The position numbers and the translations under genes were made by a program. From positions 14,702,058 through 14,766,057 of the forward strand of contig NC_068345.1 of NCBI RefSeq assembly GCF_014633365.1: DNA of 64,000 nucleotides, read 5' to 3'. Below are positions 24,201-36,200 of the stretch, in pieces. This stretch comes from Diospyros lotus. Lineage: Eukaryota; Streptophyta; Magnoliopsida; Ericales; Ebenaceae. Below the pieces are notes generated by a model. It was given only the letters and a program-made list of their open reading frames with translations. It ran no database searches and was not told where the DNA came from. The number at the start of each line of letters is the position of its first letter. Positions within the stretch are counted from its first letter, which is position 1.

Positions 24201-27200
24201 AGCCACATTTCAGTCACTGATGAATGACATCTTCAGAGAACAGATGAGGCGTTTCGTGCTAGTTTTCTTCGACGACATCTTGGTTTTTAGCAAAGACTTT
24301 GAACAGCATGCACAACACTTGTGCTCTGTTCTGGAGGTGTTGGCAGCTAACCATTTATTTGCGAATAAGAAGAAGTGTTCATTCGGACAATTGGAAATTG
24401 AGTACCTAGGTCACATTATATCACATGAAGGAGTCTCGGCTGATTATAACAAGGTAAAAGCCATGTTAGAGTGGCCCTCTCCCGCCACACTGAAGGAGTT
24501 GCGTGGTTTTCTTGGTCTCACCGGGTACTATAGGCGTTTTGTTAAAGATTATGGCAAGATAGCTTGGCCACTCACGGACAGACTCAGGAAGGGTAATTTC
24601 TTTTGGGATGAAGCAGCTGAGCAAGCTTTCCGCCAGCTCAAAGCTGCCATGGTGTCACTGCCCGTGTTGGCTTTGCCGAATTTTGACAAACCATTTGAGG
24701 TGGAGACGGATGCTTCGGGACATGGCATGGGGGCTGTGTTAATGCAAGACCATCGACCTATTGCATACTTTAGTCAGGCGTTTAATCAGTTCGGTAGGAG
24801 GAAATCAGTGTATGAGAGGGAACTAATGGCCATTGTGTTCGCAGTACAAAAATGGAGACACTACCTCTTGGGACAGAAATTTGTGGTCAGGACGGATCAA
24901 AAAAGTCTCAAGTTCTTGATGGAACAGAGATTGGTGAGTCCAGAATATCAGAAGTGGATGGTGAAGTTAATGGGATTTCGGTTTGAAATCCAATATAGAC
25001 CTGGGTTGGAGAATAAAGCGGCTGATGGGTTGTCCCGCATCAGCCACTCTGCTGCCCTCCTAGCTTTAACCGTTCCTCAGGTTCTCCAACTGGATCAGCT
25101 AGCTAAGGAGGTAGCTGACAATGAAGAGCTACAAGTGGTGGTCAAGGACCTCCAGCGGGATCCTACTTCCAGACCCCATTTTCAGTTGGTGGACGGTTTC
25201 CTTTTTTACAAAGGGAGGATATATCTACCGAAGGGTTCTTCTCTCATCCCATTGCTCTTACATGAGGGTCATGATGGGAGTGTTGGGGGGCACTCGGGAT
25301 TCTTGAAGACTTACAAGAGGATCGCGGCAAGTGTGTATTGGTTGGGGATGAAGAGGGACATTCACAGGTATGTAAGCCACTGTGCGGTTTGCCAGCAAAA
25401 CAAAGTACTGGCACTCAAACCAGGAGGACTTTTGCAACCCCTTCCGATTCCAAATCAAATTTGGGAAGACCTTGTGATGGACTTTATCAAAGGCTTACCC
25501 AGGTCAGGAAAAATAGACTCGATTTTGGTGGTGGTTGATAGACTCAGTAAGTATGGCCATTTTATTAGGTTGAAACACCCTTTTTCTGCTGGAGAAGTGG
25601 CAGGAGTCTTCATCAAGGAGGTTGTAAGGCTTCATGGTCTACCATGGTCCATTGTGTCTGATCGGGATAAGATATTCATGAGCAAATTCTGGGAGGAACT
25701 CTTTCGTCTCCAAGGTACCAAGCTCCAACGCAGCACAGCTTACCATCCACAAACGGATTGTCAAACGGAGGTGCTGAATAGGACATTGGAGACCTACCTT
25801 CGTTGCTTTGCTTCTTCCAAACCAAAATCTTGGTTTGTGTGGCTGCCTTAGGCGGAATTGTGGTACAATACTTCATACCACACAACCTCTAGAACTACAC
25901 CTTTCCAGGTCGTCTATGGGCGCGAACTGCCAGCAATACTTAAAGTTGAAAAGGGATCCACTTCGGTTTCAGTGGTAGAGCAGCAGCTTATCGAGAGAGA
26001 TCACATTCTGGAGGAACTGAAGGCACAGCTACAAAGAGCTCAAGCTATAATGAAGAAAGGGACTGATGTGAAGAGAAGAGCAGTAAAGTTTCAAGTAAGG
26101 GATCTAGTTTACTTAAAACTAATTCCCTATCGTCGAAAGTCATTGGCTGGTCGTGCCAATGAGAAACTGGCTCCTAGATTCTATGGTCCGTTTGAGATTG
26201 AGAGGGAGGTTGGACCGGTGGCTTACAGGTTAAAATTACCTTCATCTTGCAGCATTCACCCAGTGTTCCATGTGTCTCAGCTGCGAGAGGCCAAAGGGGC
26301 ATTGCAAGCCACGGTAGATATTCCCAATCAGTTAAGTGCAGAGCTGGAGATGCTGGTCGAACCGAAGGCAGTATTGGGAGTCAGACCAGGCAAAGGAAAT
26401 AATGTGGGAGGTTTGGATGTTCTTCTGCAATGGAAGGGGTTACCCCCATTAGAAGCCACTTGGGAGCCTTTCAGCCTCATTCAGCAGCAGTTTCCAGGTT
26501 TTCACCTTGAGGACAAGGTGAAAGTTGGGGGAGGGAGTGATGTTAGGCCCCCGGTTTTGCATACTTACTATAGGCGTCACAAGCATCCGAAGGGAGTTGA
26601 GGGTACAACTGGAGGAAGCACCAATCAGCAAGTGCGCTACGGGGTAGGATAGATATTTGGCTGGTTTGTTACACAAACCAGCAGACACGCCAGCATAACC
26701 AAATACGGTTATGCAGGAGAGAGAAGGGAATAACAGCTTATAAAAGGGGTAGGAAGAGAGTGAGAAAGGTGTGAAGAATTTGGAGTGATTGTAGGAGAGT
26801 TCTGGGCCTCTCGAACGCCCAGTTGCTGCTATTCTTACTTTCATTTTCTTGTAATTCCAATTCTGAAATACAATTCAATCCATTTCATCCTTTGGAGATC
26901 CTTCCTATCGGTTGGATCACATCAATCTCTTCCCTCTCAATTCTCTCATTTTCTCTCCCATTCTGCCTCTATCTGTCTCTCGATCCTTTTAAATTCTGTT
27001 TTCTCAAGTCTTACCTCCGAGACTTGACAAATCTGAAACCCTAAGCATTCATTCTTATAAGGAACTAAGGAAGAGAGGATTTTAGGGTTTGGGTCGTTCT
27101 CCATCAGGCTGGGCTTTTCTTGTTTTTTACTTTTTTTTTTAAATATATTAACGATATGAGAGGTGCACATCCAGCAAGCCTCTCACCTCTACTAAGGCGC

Positions 27201-30200
27201 GCCTCAACAAATAGGCGTGTACCTCTTTAAGACCGCCTCGCCTTAGGGGGTCTAAGGCATAAGGGCTGGTGCCCCCTTGCACCTTGCGCCTGAGGCGCGC
27301 CTTTCACAACTATGGGCCCTTATAACTATTCTAAAATAAAGCTATGGTAAAATAATGATAAACAACATATAGAAAACAATAAATCATTGTGAAAAATACG
27401 ATGAAAGAATCAAGAACTGTGCATGGTCTATTGACTAGTGTGAGAAAATTTGCTACCATAATATGGAGAGATTTGTATATAACAAGTACATGATAGGGGG
27501 AGTAAAAAACAATGTCCCCAACAATAACATCAAGCAATGCCTATTGCCAAACTAACAAGCGTCCAAAGGAAAAGTTGGATAAGTGACTAGTTGACTAATT
27601 AGCACATACATCGTGTTCAGTTTTCAACATTGCTACAGCTTAATCATCTTCTACTCTCTTTAGTTTTCTCACATAATCATTTTGCATATGGATTTTAAGT
27701 AGTTAGAAAGATAATAAGAAATGACTCCAAATTTAATCATGACTAACATTATAAGGTTGGATCTTCCATACAAGACTTCCTTACAATTAGTTTTTCATTT
27801 CTCATTTGAAAACATTTCAGTCTGCAAGCATCTAGCATCTCAATCCTAGATTCCTACTTTGAGTTTTAAGGGTGCTACGCCTGACCAAGTAAATCCACAA
27901 CATAGCCAAATAAAAAATTAGCCAAAGTGAGTCGAAATGGGCCAAAGTGGGCCAAGGGCCCGAAAAGAAGGCCACGCAGACCAAGCCACAAGGGGGCCAA
28001 GTAAGGGTCACTCAAGCACACCTGAGTGAGGGTCACTCGAGTATATACCCGAGTAATAATCACTCGACCCCCCTTTAGTGCACGCCAGGCCACCACGTGG
28101 CCAATAGGCGACCACAAGCCACACGTGCACGACCAAGCTTGCACAAGTTGCGCGATCATCCTAGCAAGATCGGGCCATGCCAAGAGACCTCACTCAAGCC
28201 CATAGCAAGGTGAGGGTCACTTGGCCCCCGGTGCAAACACGTGTAGCCATTCTCGCAAACCGCAAGCTGCACCCTCGGCCATGTCGCACCCTCAACCATC
28301 CTTACACACCACGCCAGCATGACCAAGCATCCCGAGAGACCCTCTCTTGAGCCTATAGCCAAGCGAGGGTCACCCAACCATGGGCACACATTGCACAAGC
28401 CATGCGCCTAAGTATGTGTGAGTCACACGACCATACAAGCACCCACGTGGAGGTAGACATCCAAGCAAGGCTGCAAGCCACACCCGCATGGACAAGCATG
28501 CCGAGAGACCCTCACTTGGGCCTATAGCCACGTGAGGGTCACTCGGCCATAAGGCCCCATCGCGCAAGCCGCGCAGCCATGCAAGCACCTACACATGGCC
28601 AAGTACCCAAGGTTTGTGCCACCTACAGACCTCTTGTCCAAGTCAACATGCACGAAAGCCAACATGCCCGTGCAAGCCATGCACCACACCAAAGCCATGG
28701 GCCACATGGAAGACACTCAAGTGGCACCACCAAGAGACCCTCCCAAGAGAACCACGAGTCACTCACCTCCCCTAAAGATACCCAAGAGACCCTCGTGGTC
28801 CACAGCCTCTCTCCAAGCCATATAAGAGACCCTCCCAGAAGGCTGTGAACCCTACAAGACCCAATCAAAACGGCCTATGAGATGCCCGTCGAAAAGGGCA
28901 AGTCTTCTACCACATGTCAACCCCCTCCATCACTATAAATAGGGGGTCCCTCCCCCTTCATTGAGGTATGCTCACTCTCATATTCAAACTTCTTCATTGC
29001 GCTTAAGCTATCCATATTTTCCAAAGGCTGACTTAGGCATCGAAGGGTCTGCGCAAGGACACTCACCTGTGACCCTAATCAGTTTTCTCTCTCAACAAGT
29101 CACTCGTCGCAAGAGGGTCACCCATCATCGGAAAGAGTCACCCATCATCTGAGAGGTCAAATGTGTGCCACCTTGAGATGATCTCCCATATCATAAATTC
29201 ATTGTTGTAGTCAGGCAACAACAAAAGGGATCTTAATTGCTGGAAATTTCGATCTTAGGTTCCTCCAATTGAATTAATGGCACTTTCAATGATATAGTCA
29301 AATTTTATATCAATAATAGTGATAAGGATAATCTGCACATTATTTTATCAATGAGTTCTTTTCCTTTTTTGATATATGTATCACTTCTATTATTTCAGAA
29401 GCTAATAGGCCATAGAAAAGGCCGAAGCAAATGGAATTGTTATTTTAGTTTATCTTGTAAAATTTATGGATATATCATTTGATACAAGCTGCACACACGA
29501 GTCCAGCAGGACTTCAACCCAGCATGTCATCATCAAGGAGCAGAAGAAGATACAGCATGCTAACAGCTGATCATTTTGCATGGAGCAGTAAGATCAGGTT
29601 AATCAAAAGCCATGCCCTCATTATTCTTTTCCACTCAAATCAGAAAATACTTTACAATCATATAAATATCTGACCACAATCAATAATAACCTACAAGCAT
29701 GCCAGTTGCAAATCAATGCCCAAATATGTATGACACTTTAATTGAAATTTATACTTGTTGTAACATTTGTATTAGATTAGATTAAATGTAATCATGTATT
29801 TTGTATTGCTACATATTTTAATTCCTAATTTAGTGTTAGATTTAATTTGTTCTCCTAGAAGGTCTGTTTCTAGAAGAAGGCTGCCAGCTTTATGTGTTAG
29901 TTATTCAGTTAGGCTGTTAGTTAGTTTTATTCCTTGTGCTCCGCCACCCCTATGTCCTATAAATAGGGGTCGTGGATAGGTTTGTGTGTGAGTCTTAGTG
30001 TGCCAGAAATCGTGAAAGATTGTTTCCAGTTTACTGTCTTAAGTTGGGATTGAGTGCGAGAGGTTGGGAGTGGCTGGTTCTTAGCTTGTATTCCCTATTT
30101 TCCCTATAGCTTTCAGTGTATATGGGCGGGAGGGATTAAGTTCTCGTTGTAATCATCCTTGGTGGCTTCAAGATAGTGGATTTCAGTGGCTCCTAAGCAG

Positions 30201-33200
30201 TCTGGATGTAGGTCTTGGATTTCAAGACCGAACCAGGATAAATCTTGTTGTTTTCTCGTGTGGATGTTTTGTTTTCTTTTCTGTTCTTTGTTATCAATAT
30301 ATTCTTGAGTTAGGAAGCTGGTTGGGTTGAGAGAATAGAGTGGAAAGCTGTGAGATACTCTAACAATACTCAATCCAATCATGTTATGCTATTGAACATT
30401 GTTTTCCCTCCAAGCCTAGCCCTCTTATCTTAATAATTATGTTTCCGAAATATTCTAGGCACTTAATATCAATCATCAACTAGAAAGATAAAAGCGGGTA
30501 CAAGAATTTGGCACTCAAAGAAAAGCATTGGCACTCAAAAACTTTTTCCAACTGCTAGGTTATAAATAGAAAGCAAGACGCACATCAACTATGGAAAGCC
30601 ATAAATCAGTAAACAGAAGTTAGTTGAACTAAGCATACCGAGTCCCTGCAAAATGCCGAGATCGTCTAGAAATCAAAGAAACGCTGAAGTCCCGTCCAAA
30701 GATTGATAGCCGAATCTGAAATCAATTAATACATACAAAATTCTATGCTAAATCACAATAGACTTCAAAATAATATTAAATGAACATACATCAAAATTTG
30801 AATCCGTTCATATATCAGAACTCCTAAATGTATCAGATAAGAATAGACCCATTACTATGGAACAATAAATTCAACCTAGTTCTCTAATATATTAACACCA
30901 CCAATTGTACCTAAGTGAAGACTTGGTCACATCAAAAGATGGAAACTCAAACCTACAGCCTTCAACAATACAAGAAGTCAAAAATTAAAATGAGAGTAAT
31001 AGTTCAAATATGCCTCCATATCCTGCATCACCCTTGTTTCCAAAAACAAGAATGACTCAGAAACTTGTTAACTTGAACCTGGTAAAATCAAAAGTAGACA
31101 TCTATCATGCGGCCAATCATTGATTTGCTTTCATGATGAAATTTGATTCAATTATCGACCACTATTAATGCCCCATTATTTTACACAAGTTATATTTTTC
31201 CTAGTACTAGCTAATTTGCTCAGAAACATCAATAATGTTTGTGATTTACTCAACATCAACTTGTGGATAACATTCGAACAGAGCCAATGGCATCTGAAAG
31301 ATTTTAATAGCAATGCGTCTGTAAAATTTGAAACTCATATGTTATAGGGAATGTTTTCATGTCCTCACAAATTGTATAAATAGACTACCCAGGATTTCCT
31401 CTTACATTGATTTTTAAAGCAAAAATGTTTTGGGTTTCTCATCTAACAGATAGATGGTTAACCATTTGTCTTCCAACATAGTGTTTGACTTAATTTTGGT
31501 AATTGCACTCAAAAGGATACAGGAAAAGAGTTTGTGGCACTTCTGAAGATCACAGGGAAGCAATGATTTTTTACACTTGAAGCTTGCAAGCGAAAGAATC
31601 ATCATTAAAGCAAAGATTGTAAAGGAGCTAGAGGGAATCAACTTTAGAAAAGGTCATCTGTCTAATATAATACACCAGTAATTATATAAACATCACTTAA
31701 ATGAAGCTCTAGAAGTGCCCTAGAACATCTCATACTCTTAACTCTATGGCATTACATAAAAGACAAGGACTTCAGGCTATGCTACATGGACTAGGGGACG
31801 GGTGTCAGTTACGGGTATGCATCCAGAGGTTGAATATGTCAATTTCATGATTTTTAGGATACGGCAATATGTCTTTGAACGTAGGACATAGGTTCGAGGA
31901 ACGACATAGGGGACAATGCTTAAGGAAAAAGAAGCACTCACTAAGGAATTCTACCCACTTAGCACACCTAAGTTCAACTTCTTTTGAGACTACAAGTATC
32001 TTAATGCCTGATGATCAAAATATAGAACAAATTCTAGTGGTAATAGATAGTACCTCCAATAGCGAAGAGACTAGAGAACAACATAAAACTCTTTATCATA
32101 AGTGGAATATTTTTGTTTAGCTTCTTTGAGTTTCTCACTAAAGAATGCTATTGGGCAACCCTCTTGGCTAAGAACACCTCCAATCCAGGCAACCTCAAAA
32201 ACTTTACTAAAATTAGGGTGTTGTAAGACAGGTGTTGTGGCCATCCTTTCTTTAATTTCCTTAAAAGCTTTATCGGCCAAACTAGACCACAAAAACTCTC
32301 TTTTCTTTTGCTTACCTAGTATTTTAAGTATTTGTGCCATTTGTTCAGTAAATGTTCCCACTATATTTGAAAGACTCTTGAAATTGTTCATTCTGATTTC
32401 AATGGATTTTAATGAATTTTGTGATGTCTGACGGTCAGTTGGTGTAGTGAAGGAAGGTTGTTCACGTTTGTTGGGGGCCATGGGAAAGGAAACAAATGGC
32501 AAGGGGGGAAGGCCAAGGAGTGATGTAATAAATTAAGTGAATGCTGAGAAGACTCAAACTGAAACTTAAATGTAGACAAGAAACCTACTAGGATGCACAA
32601 ATAGGATTAAGAAATTTAAATTAAATGGCAATATCAATAACAAAAAATAATGCATGAGATGCAACAAATAGGTGATGAGACTTTGACTAGAAGTATGTGC
32701 AGTAAAGGCACTTGAGTTATTCAAAATAAAAATCAAATAGGAACAGGGTCTCAAGAAAGATGAACCTTGTTCTAAGTTCAAGAAAAGTACAAGAGTAGAA
32801 AAGATAACATCAAGGGTGACCTATCAGAAAGGGTCATCTAGCTTGTCCAGTATTATGGAGAACAAAGTTAGACTGCAGTTGTTGTCAAGATGAATTTTCA
32901 CCTATTAACCTGGAACTTTAGGGTGCTGAAAGAGTCTGAATAAAAGATTGGTAGTTAAAACTTTGTTAAAAAAATTGGAATTGACAGCTCATTTGTCATC
33001 AGGAAACTAAATTGAAGCAAGATTGGAAGTGTTTGGCTGGACTTGGGCACTGTTGGCACTACACATCATATTATGTTGGCTTGGACACAATATTAGGTTG
33101 GCTTGGGGTTCTAATATCCAGAAAAAATTGATGTTTCTGTGGGCAATTTCTCCATATCATGTGGATACAAGGATGTGAAGGCAGTTGGATTAAAATAATT

Positions 33201-36200
33201 CTCTACTAAATCTGTGCAAGATTGGAGGCCAAAACACAACATTGTAAGTCGTAACAATTAAATTAATCAACCAGCTTCACAAACCAAATTTCTATCTAAC
33301 ACAGCAATTTTGTGATGCAAATCTGTGTACACATAATACCTAATTGAGAAAGGAATGAGGAGTAATTAGACAACTTCCTTAATGTCATTTGCAATAGTCA
33401 TCAGTAGAGTCAACAGATTCCAATGTGAGAGAAGGTTACCATAATGAATGATTCGCCAAAATAGAAAATGAAATACCTGCTTAAAATTCCCATGAACCAA
33501 AGCAATTGTCCAGATAGTATTCTTGCACCTTGATCGAATTGCTTGTGTCAGGAAAGCATTCCAGACAAACATATTTTCATATGGCATCCCTTCTTCACCC
33601 ACAGACAACACATTTTTTTGCAAACTTTGCATTATAGGATATGTGTAGCTATAGAAAAAGTCTTTTGTCAAATCTACACTCGATAAAAGCTTCTTGTACC
33701 TGCAGTTTTGGGATATCTATAATAAGACAAAACAAGATTTTCCTAACATTGAATCCAACAACCTAGAAAACAGACAAGTGTGTTAAATGATTGATGCGAA
33801 GAAGATCAGATATATGCATGTGATTCAAATTTTAAATATAGATATATTTTCCAATACAAACTAGAAACATAATAAAGTTACTTAGGCTCAGTTTGTTTAG
33901 ACATAAAATGTTTTATAGTAATTAGTAAAAGACTTACTTATTTCCGGTATTTGGATGGAAAAAAAAAATAATGTAAACTATTTTTCAAGCAAAAACATTT
34001 TACATCAAAATATAAAATCACTTCCCTAAAAATTTTGATAAACAATAATAAAATATTACTAATGTGACGAGGAATCACACCTACACAGACAAAATATAGT
34101 CATATTTTTTAGTGGTTGATTGTTTTATCTAAATATTTTATGTAAATATAAAATAAAATGAAAAAAAATAGATAAAATATTTTTCAAGCAAAAACATTTT
34201 TCTAAACAATATGTTGAATATATTGTTTCGACGTAAACATTTTACATACAAATGCAAAACTATCATTTATATGAATTGGAGGCCTTTTTTTGAAATTTTT
34301 CAAAATGCAAGCAAAAAGAAGCTATAAGAGAATGCACAGAGGAGGATATGTGTGGTAATGTTGGAATAATCCCCAGCTCCGAAACACTCAATCACACTCA
34401 AAAATCACAACCGAAACACTCCCTGAATCACTCACTCGAAACACACACAAGACTTTCGATTAATCATAGAACAGATCAACAACCAAACAATCAAGAACAC
34501 CAAGAATTTTATCCTGGTTCGGCCTTTTGCAAGACCTACATCCAGACTGCCCTTAGGCGCTTTTATCTTCACTATCTTGAATGAACTTGGAAAGGATTAC
34601 ATGCACTAATCTATCTCTCCAGCCTTATACACAGAACTGCTGAGAGTTTTCCCTATCAAACTACAAAGATATAACCTCTAAGTATTTCAGTAGAAACCAG
34701 CGCATACTCCTCTATTTCTTTTCTTCCCAAGACAGAATAAAAGCCCCCCCTTAAAGCTAACACCCGACCTCTATTTATAAAACATAGAGGCGGTAACAGA
34801 ATGCTATCAAAACAATCTATCGGCAGTTACAACTAACTGACCGATTAACAAACTTGCTAACTAACCATTCTAGAAACAAACCTTCTAGAATAAAACAAGT
34901 GATGTACAAAAAACTTAACAGCAGAAAGACAAAACCGACTCCCTCAAGATATACAAGCTAATCTAATACAAGTGATTTACAACAGGTAATAATGATACAT
35001 GGAGGACATTTTAAGAATCTATAAGAGAATGCACAAATAAGAACTAGCATTCTAGTATTACCACAAGCAAAAACAAGGATAAGCAAAAGAAAGTATATGA
35101 TGCATATTATAAAATGATCATATTAAGCAACATTCCACGGAACAAGGACATCATCTCAAAATTTATAAAGCTGATGTCTTGCCGGAGAGTAGACACAATC
35201 AAGTTCCCAAGCGCTTATGGTATTTAACTCCCTCTAAAGGACATGTCAGTTGGTCCTCTCAAAACTTAAATTAGTGATGTCAACCCTATCAAGCTCCTGT
35301 TGGAAAATCTTAAAATATAATGGCCACAGAATGAAGAAAAAATCTACAGTATGCAAATCTCATAATTAAGAAGTCAACATTTCAGTAACTTCTTTGGAAC
35401 AAATCACCATTTTGCCAATGAAATTAACCATCTCCGAAAAGCATTGGACCATTAATTATTAAACCAATTTGGATGGATATGATGTCAATATATAAATTTC
35501 TTTAACAAAACAAACACCAGGTGAAACATCAGTTTGGATATCAATCAAAAAATTTAAAAAAAAAAAATTGAAAACTATGCGTAACTAAAGTTAGCAATAG
35601 AACATTAAAAGGTCGTAGAAAGTACCTCAGTTCAGTTTTGGAATGCGCAACATCAGTTTGAATTGAGGCATGCGGAATTGTAATTAACTGGCTCTCATCT
35701 ATACTGTAAATCGCATGACCACATATACATCCGATTTGCCGACGTTTTGTCACCAAAATGAGGTAATACGACTCCAAAAATTTAATACATCCTACAAGAT
35801 TAATGAAACCTCAAAATTATGGGCCAAAAGAAGAAGACCCCAAACTAACGCATGGAAGTGATTGAAACTGACCGGCAATGCCATAACCCTTGGCCACAAA
35901 TGTAAGTCCCCCGGTGGCCCGATTGCCTTCAGCAATTCGCTGGAGCAAACTCTTGACTTCCTGAGATGAATAAACAACTGGGTCTTCGCTGATGTTCAAA
36001 TCAGAAGGCTCCATGCGGTCGATCTTCAAAACCCGGTAGAATATCTTGTTCCGATCGCTCCCAATTAGGTAAAATCTCTACGAGACGAACAAAAGCAAGC
36101 CAAAATTAAAACCAAAGGAAAAAAAAAAAAAAAAAAAAGCATGCCAAGAATCCAAACAGAAAAGTGAAATTGGGGGGTTTACCGCTTTGGTCTCATAGAG

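Larger units (their letters stand above)
21598..26924 (+). mobile_element. Chromovirus B (Ty3/gypsy, Reina-like) inside the 3' LTR of A
   Basis: Complete 5,327-bp element with perfect duplication ATCTC (21593-21597 and 26925-26929). LTRs are 384 bp each, with roughly 13-15 differences by eye, so it is younger than its host. The 5' LTR starts TATTAGG instead of TGTTAGG. Primer site TGGTATGAGAGC is a one-base variant of the tRNA-Met type; purine tract AAGTTGGGGGAGGGAGTGA at 26522-26540. Gag, protease, RT, RNase H, integrase and chromodomain are all recognisable. Confidence 0.95.
12905..27029 (+). mobile_element. Ty3/gypsy element A, host of insertions B and C
   Basis: Perfect 5-bp duplication AATCT (12900-12904 and 27030-27034). 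The 5' LTR is 306 bp; the 3' LTR (21392-21597 plus 26930-27029) is also 306 bp once insertion B is removed. Primer site TGGTATCAAAGC (13214-13225) is one base from the initiator tRNA-Met type; purine tract AGGGGTGGAGAA at 21380-21391. Gag, protease, RT, RNase H, integrase and a chromodomain-like tail occur in gypsy order. Removing B and C leaves about 5.4 kb, fitting a small chromovirus (Reina-like, tentative). Confidence 0.92.
4989..27314 (-). mobile_element. hAT transposon (hAT1) carrying a nest of later insertions
   Basis: Flanked by perfect 8-bp repeats GGCCCTTA (4981-4988 and 27315-27322). The right terminus read inward is CATAGTTGTGAAAGG; the left begins TAATTATTAAATG, an eroded match mostly by G-to-A changes. 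Both subterminal zones are rich in AGGCGC motifs (5040-5060, 27190-27310), as in other plant hAT elements. Between them lie pieces of one minus-strand transposase gene. Subtracting the recognised insertions leaves about 3.7 kb, a usual autonomous hAT size. Confidence 0.82.

Noticed and set aside
27875..28868. Many overlapping frames on both strands
   Set aside because: Caused by GC-rich repeated LTR sequence with few stops; no recognisable protein.
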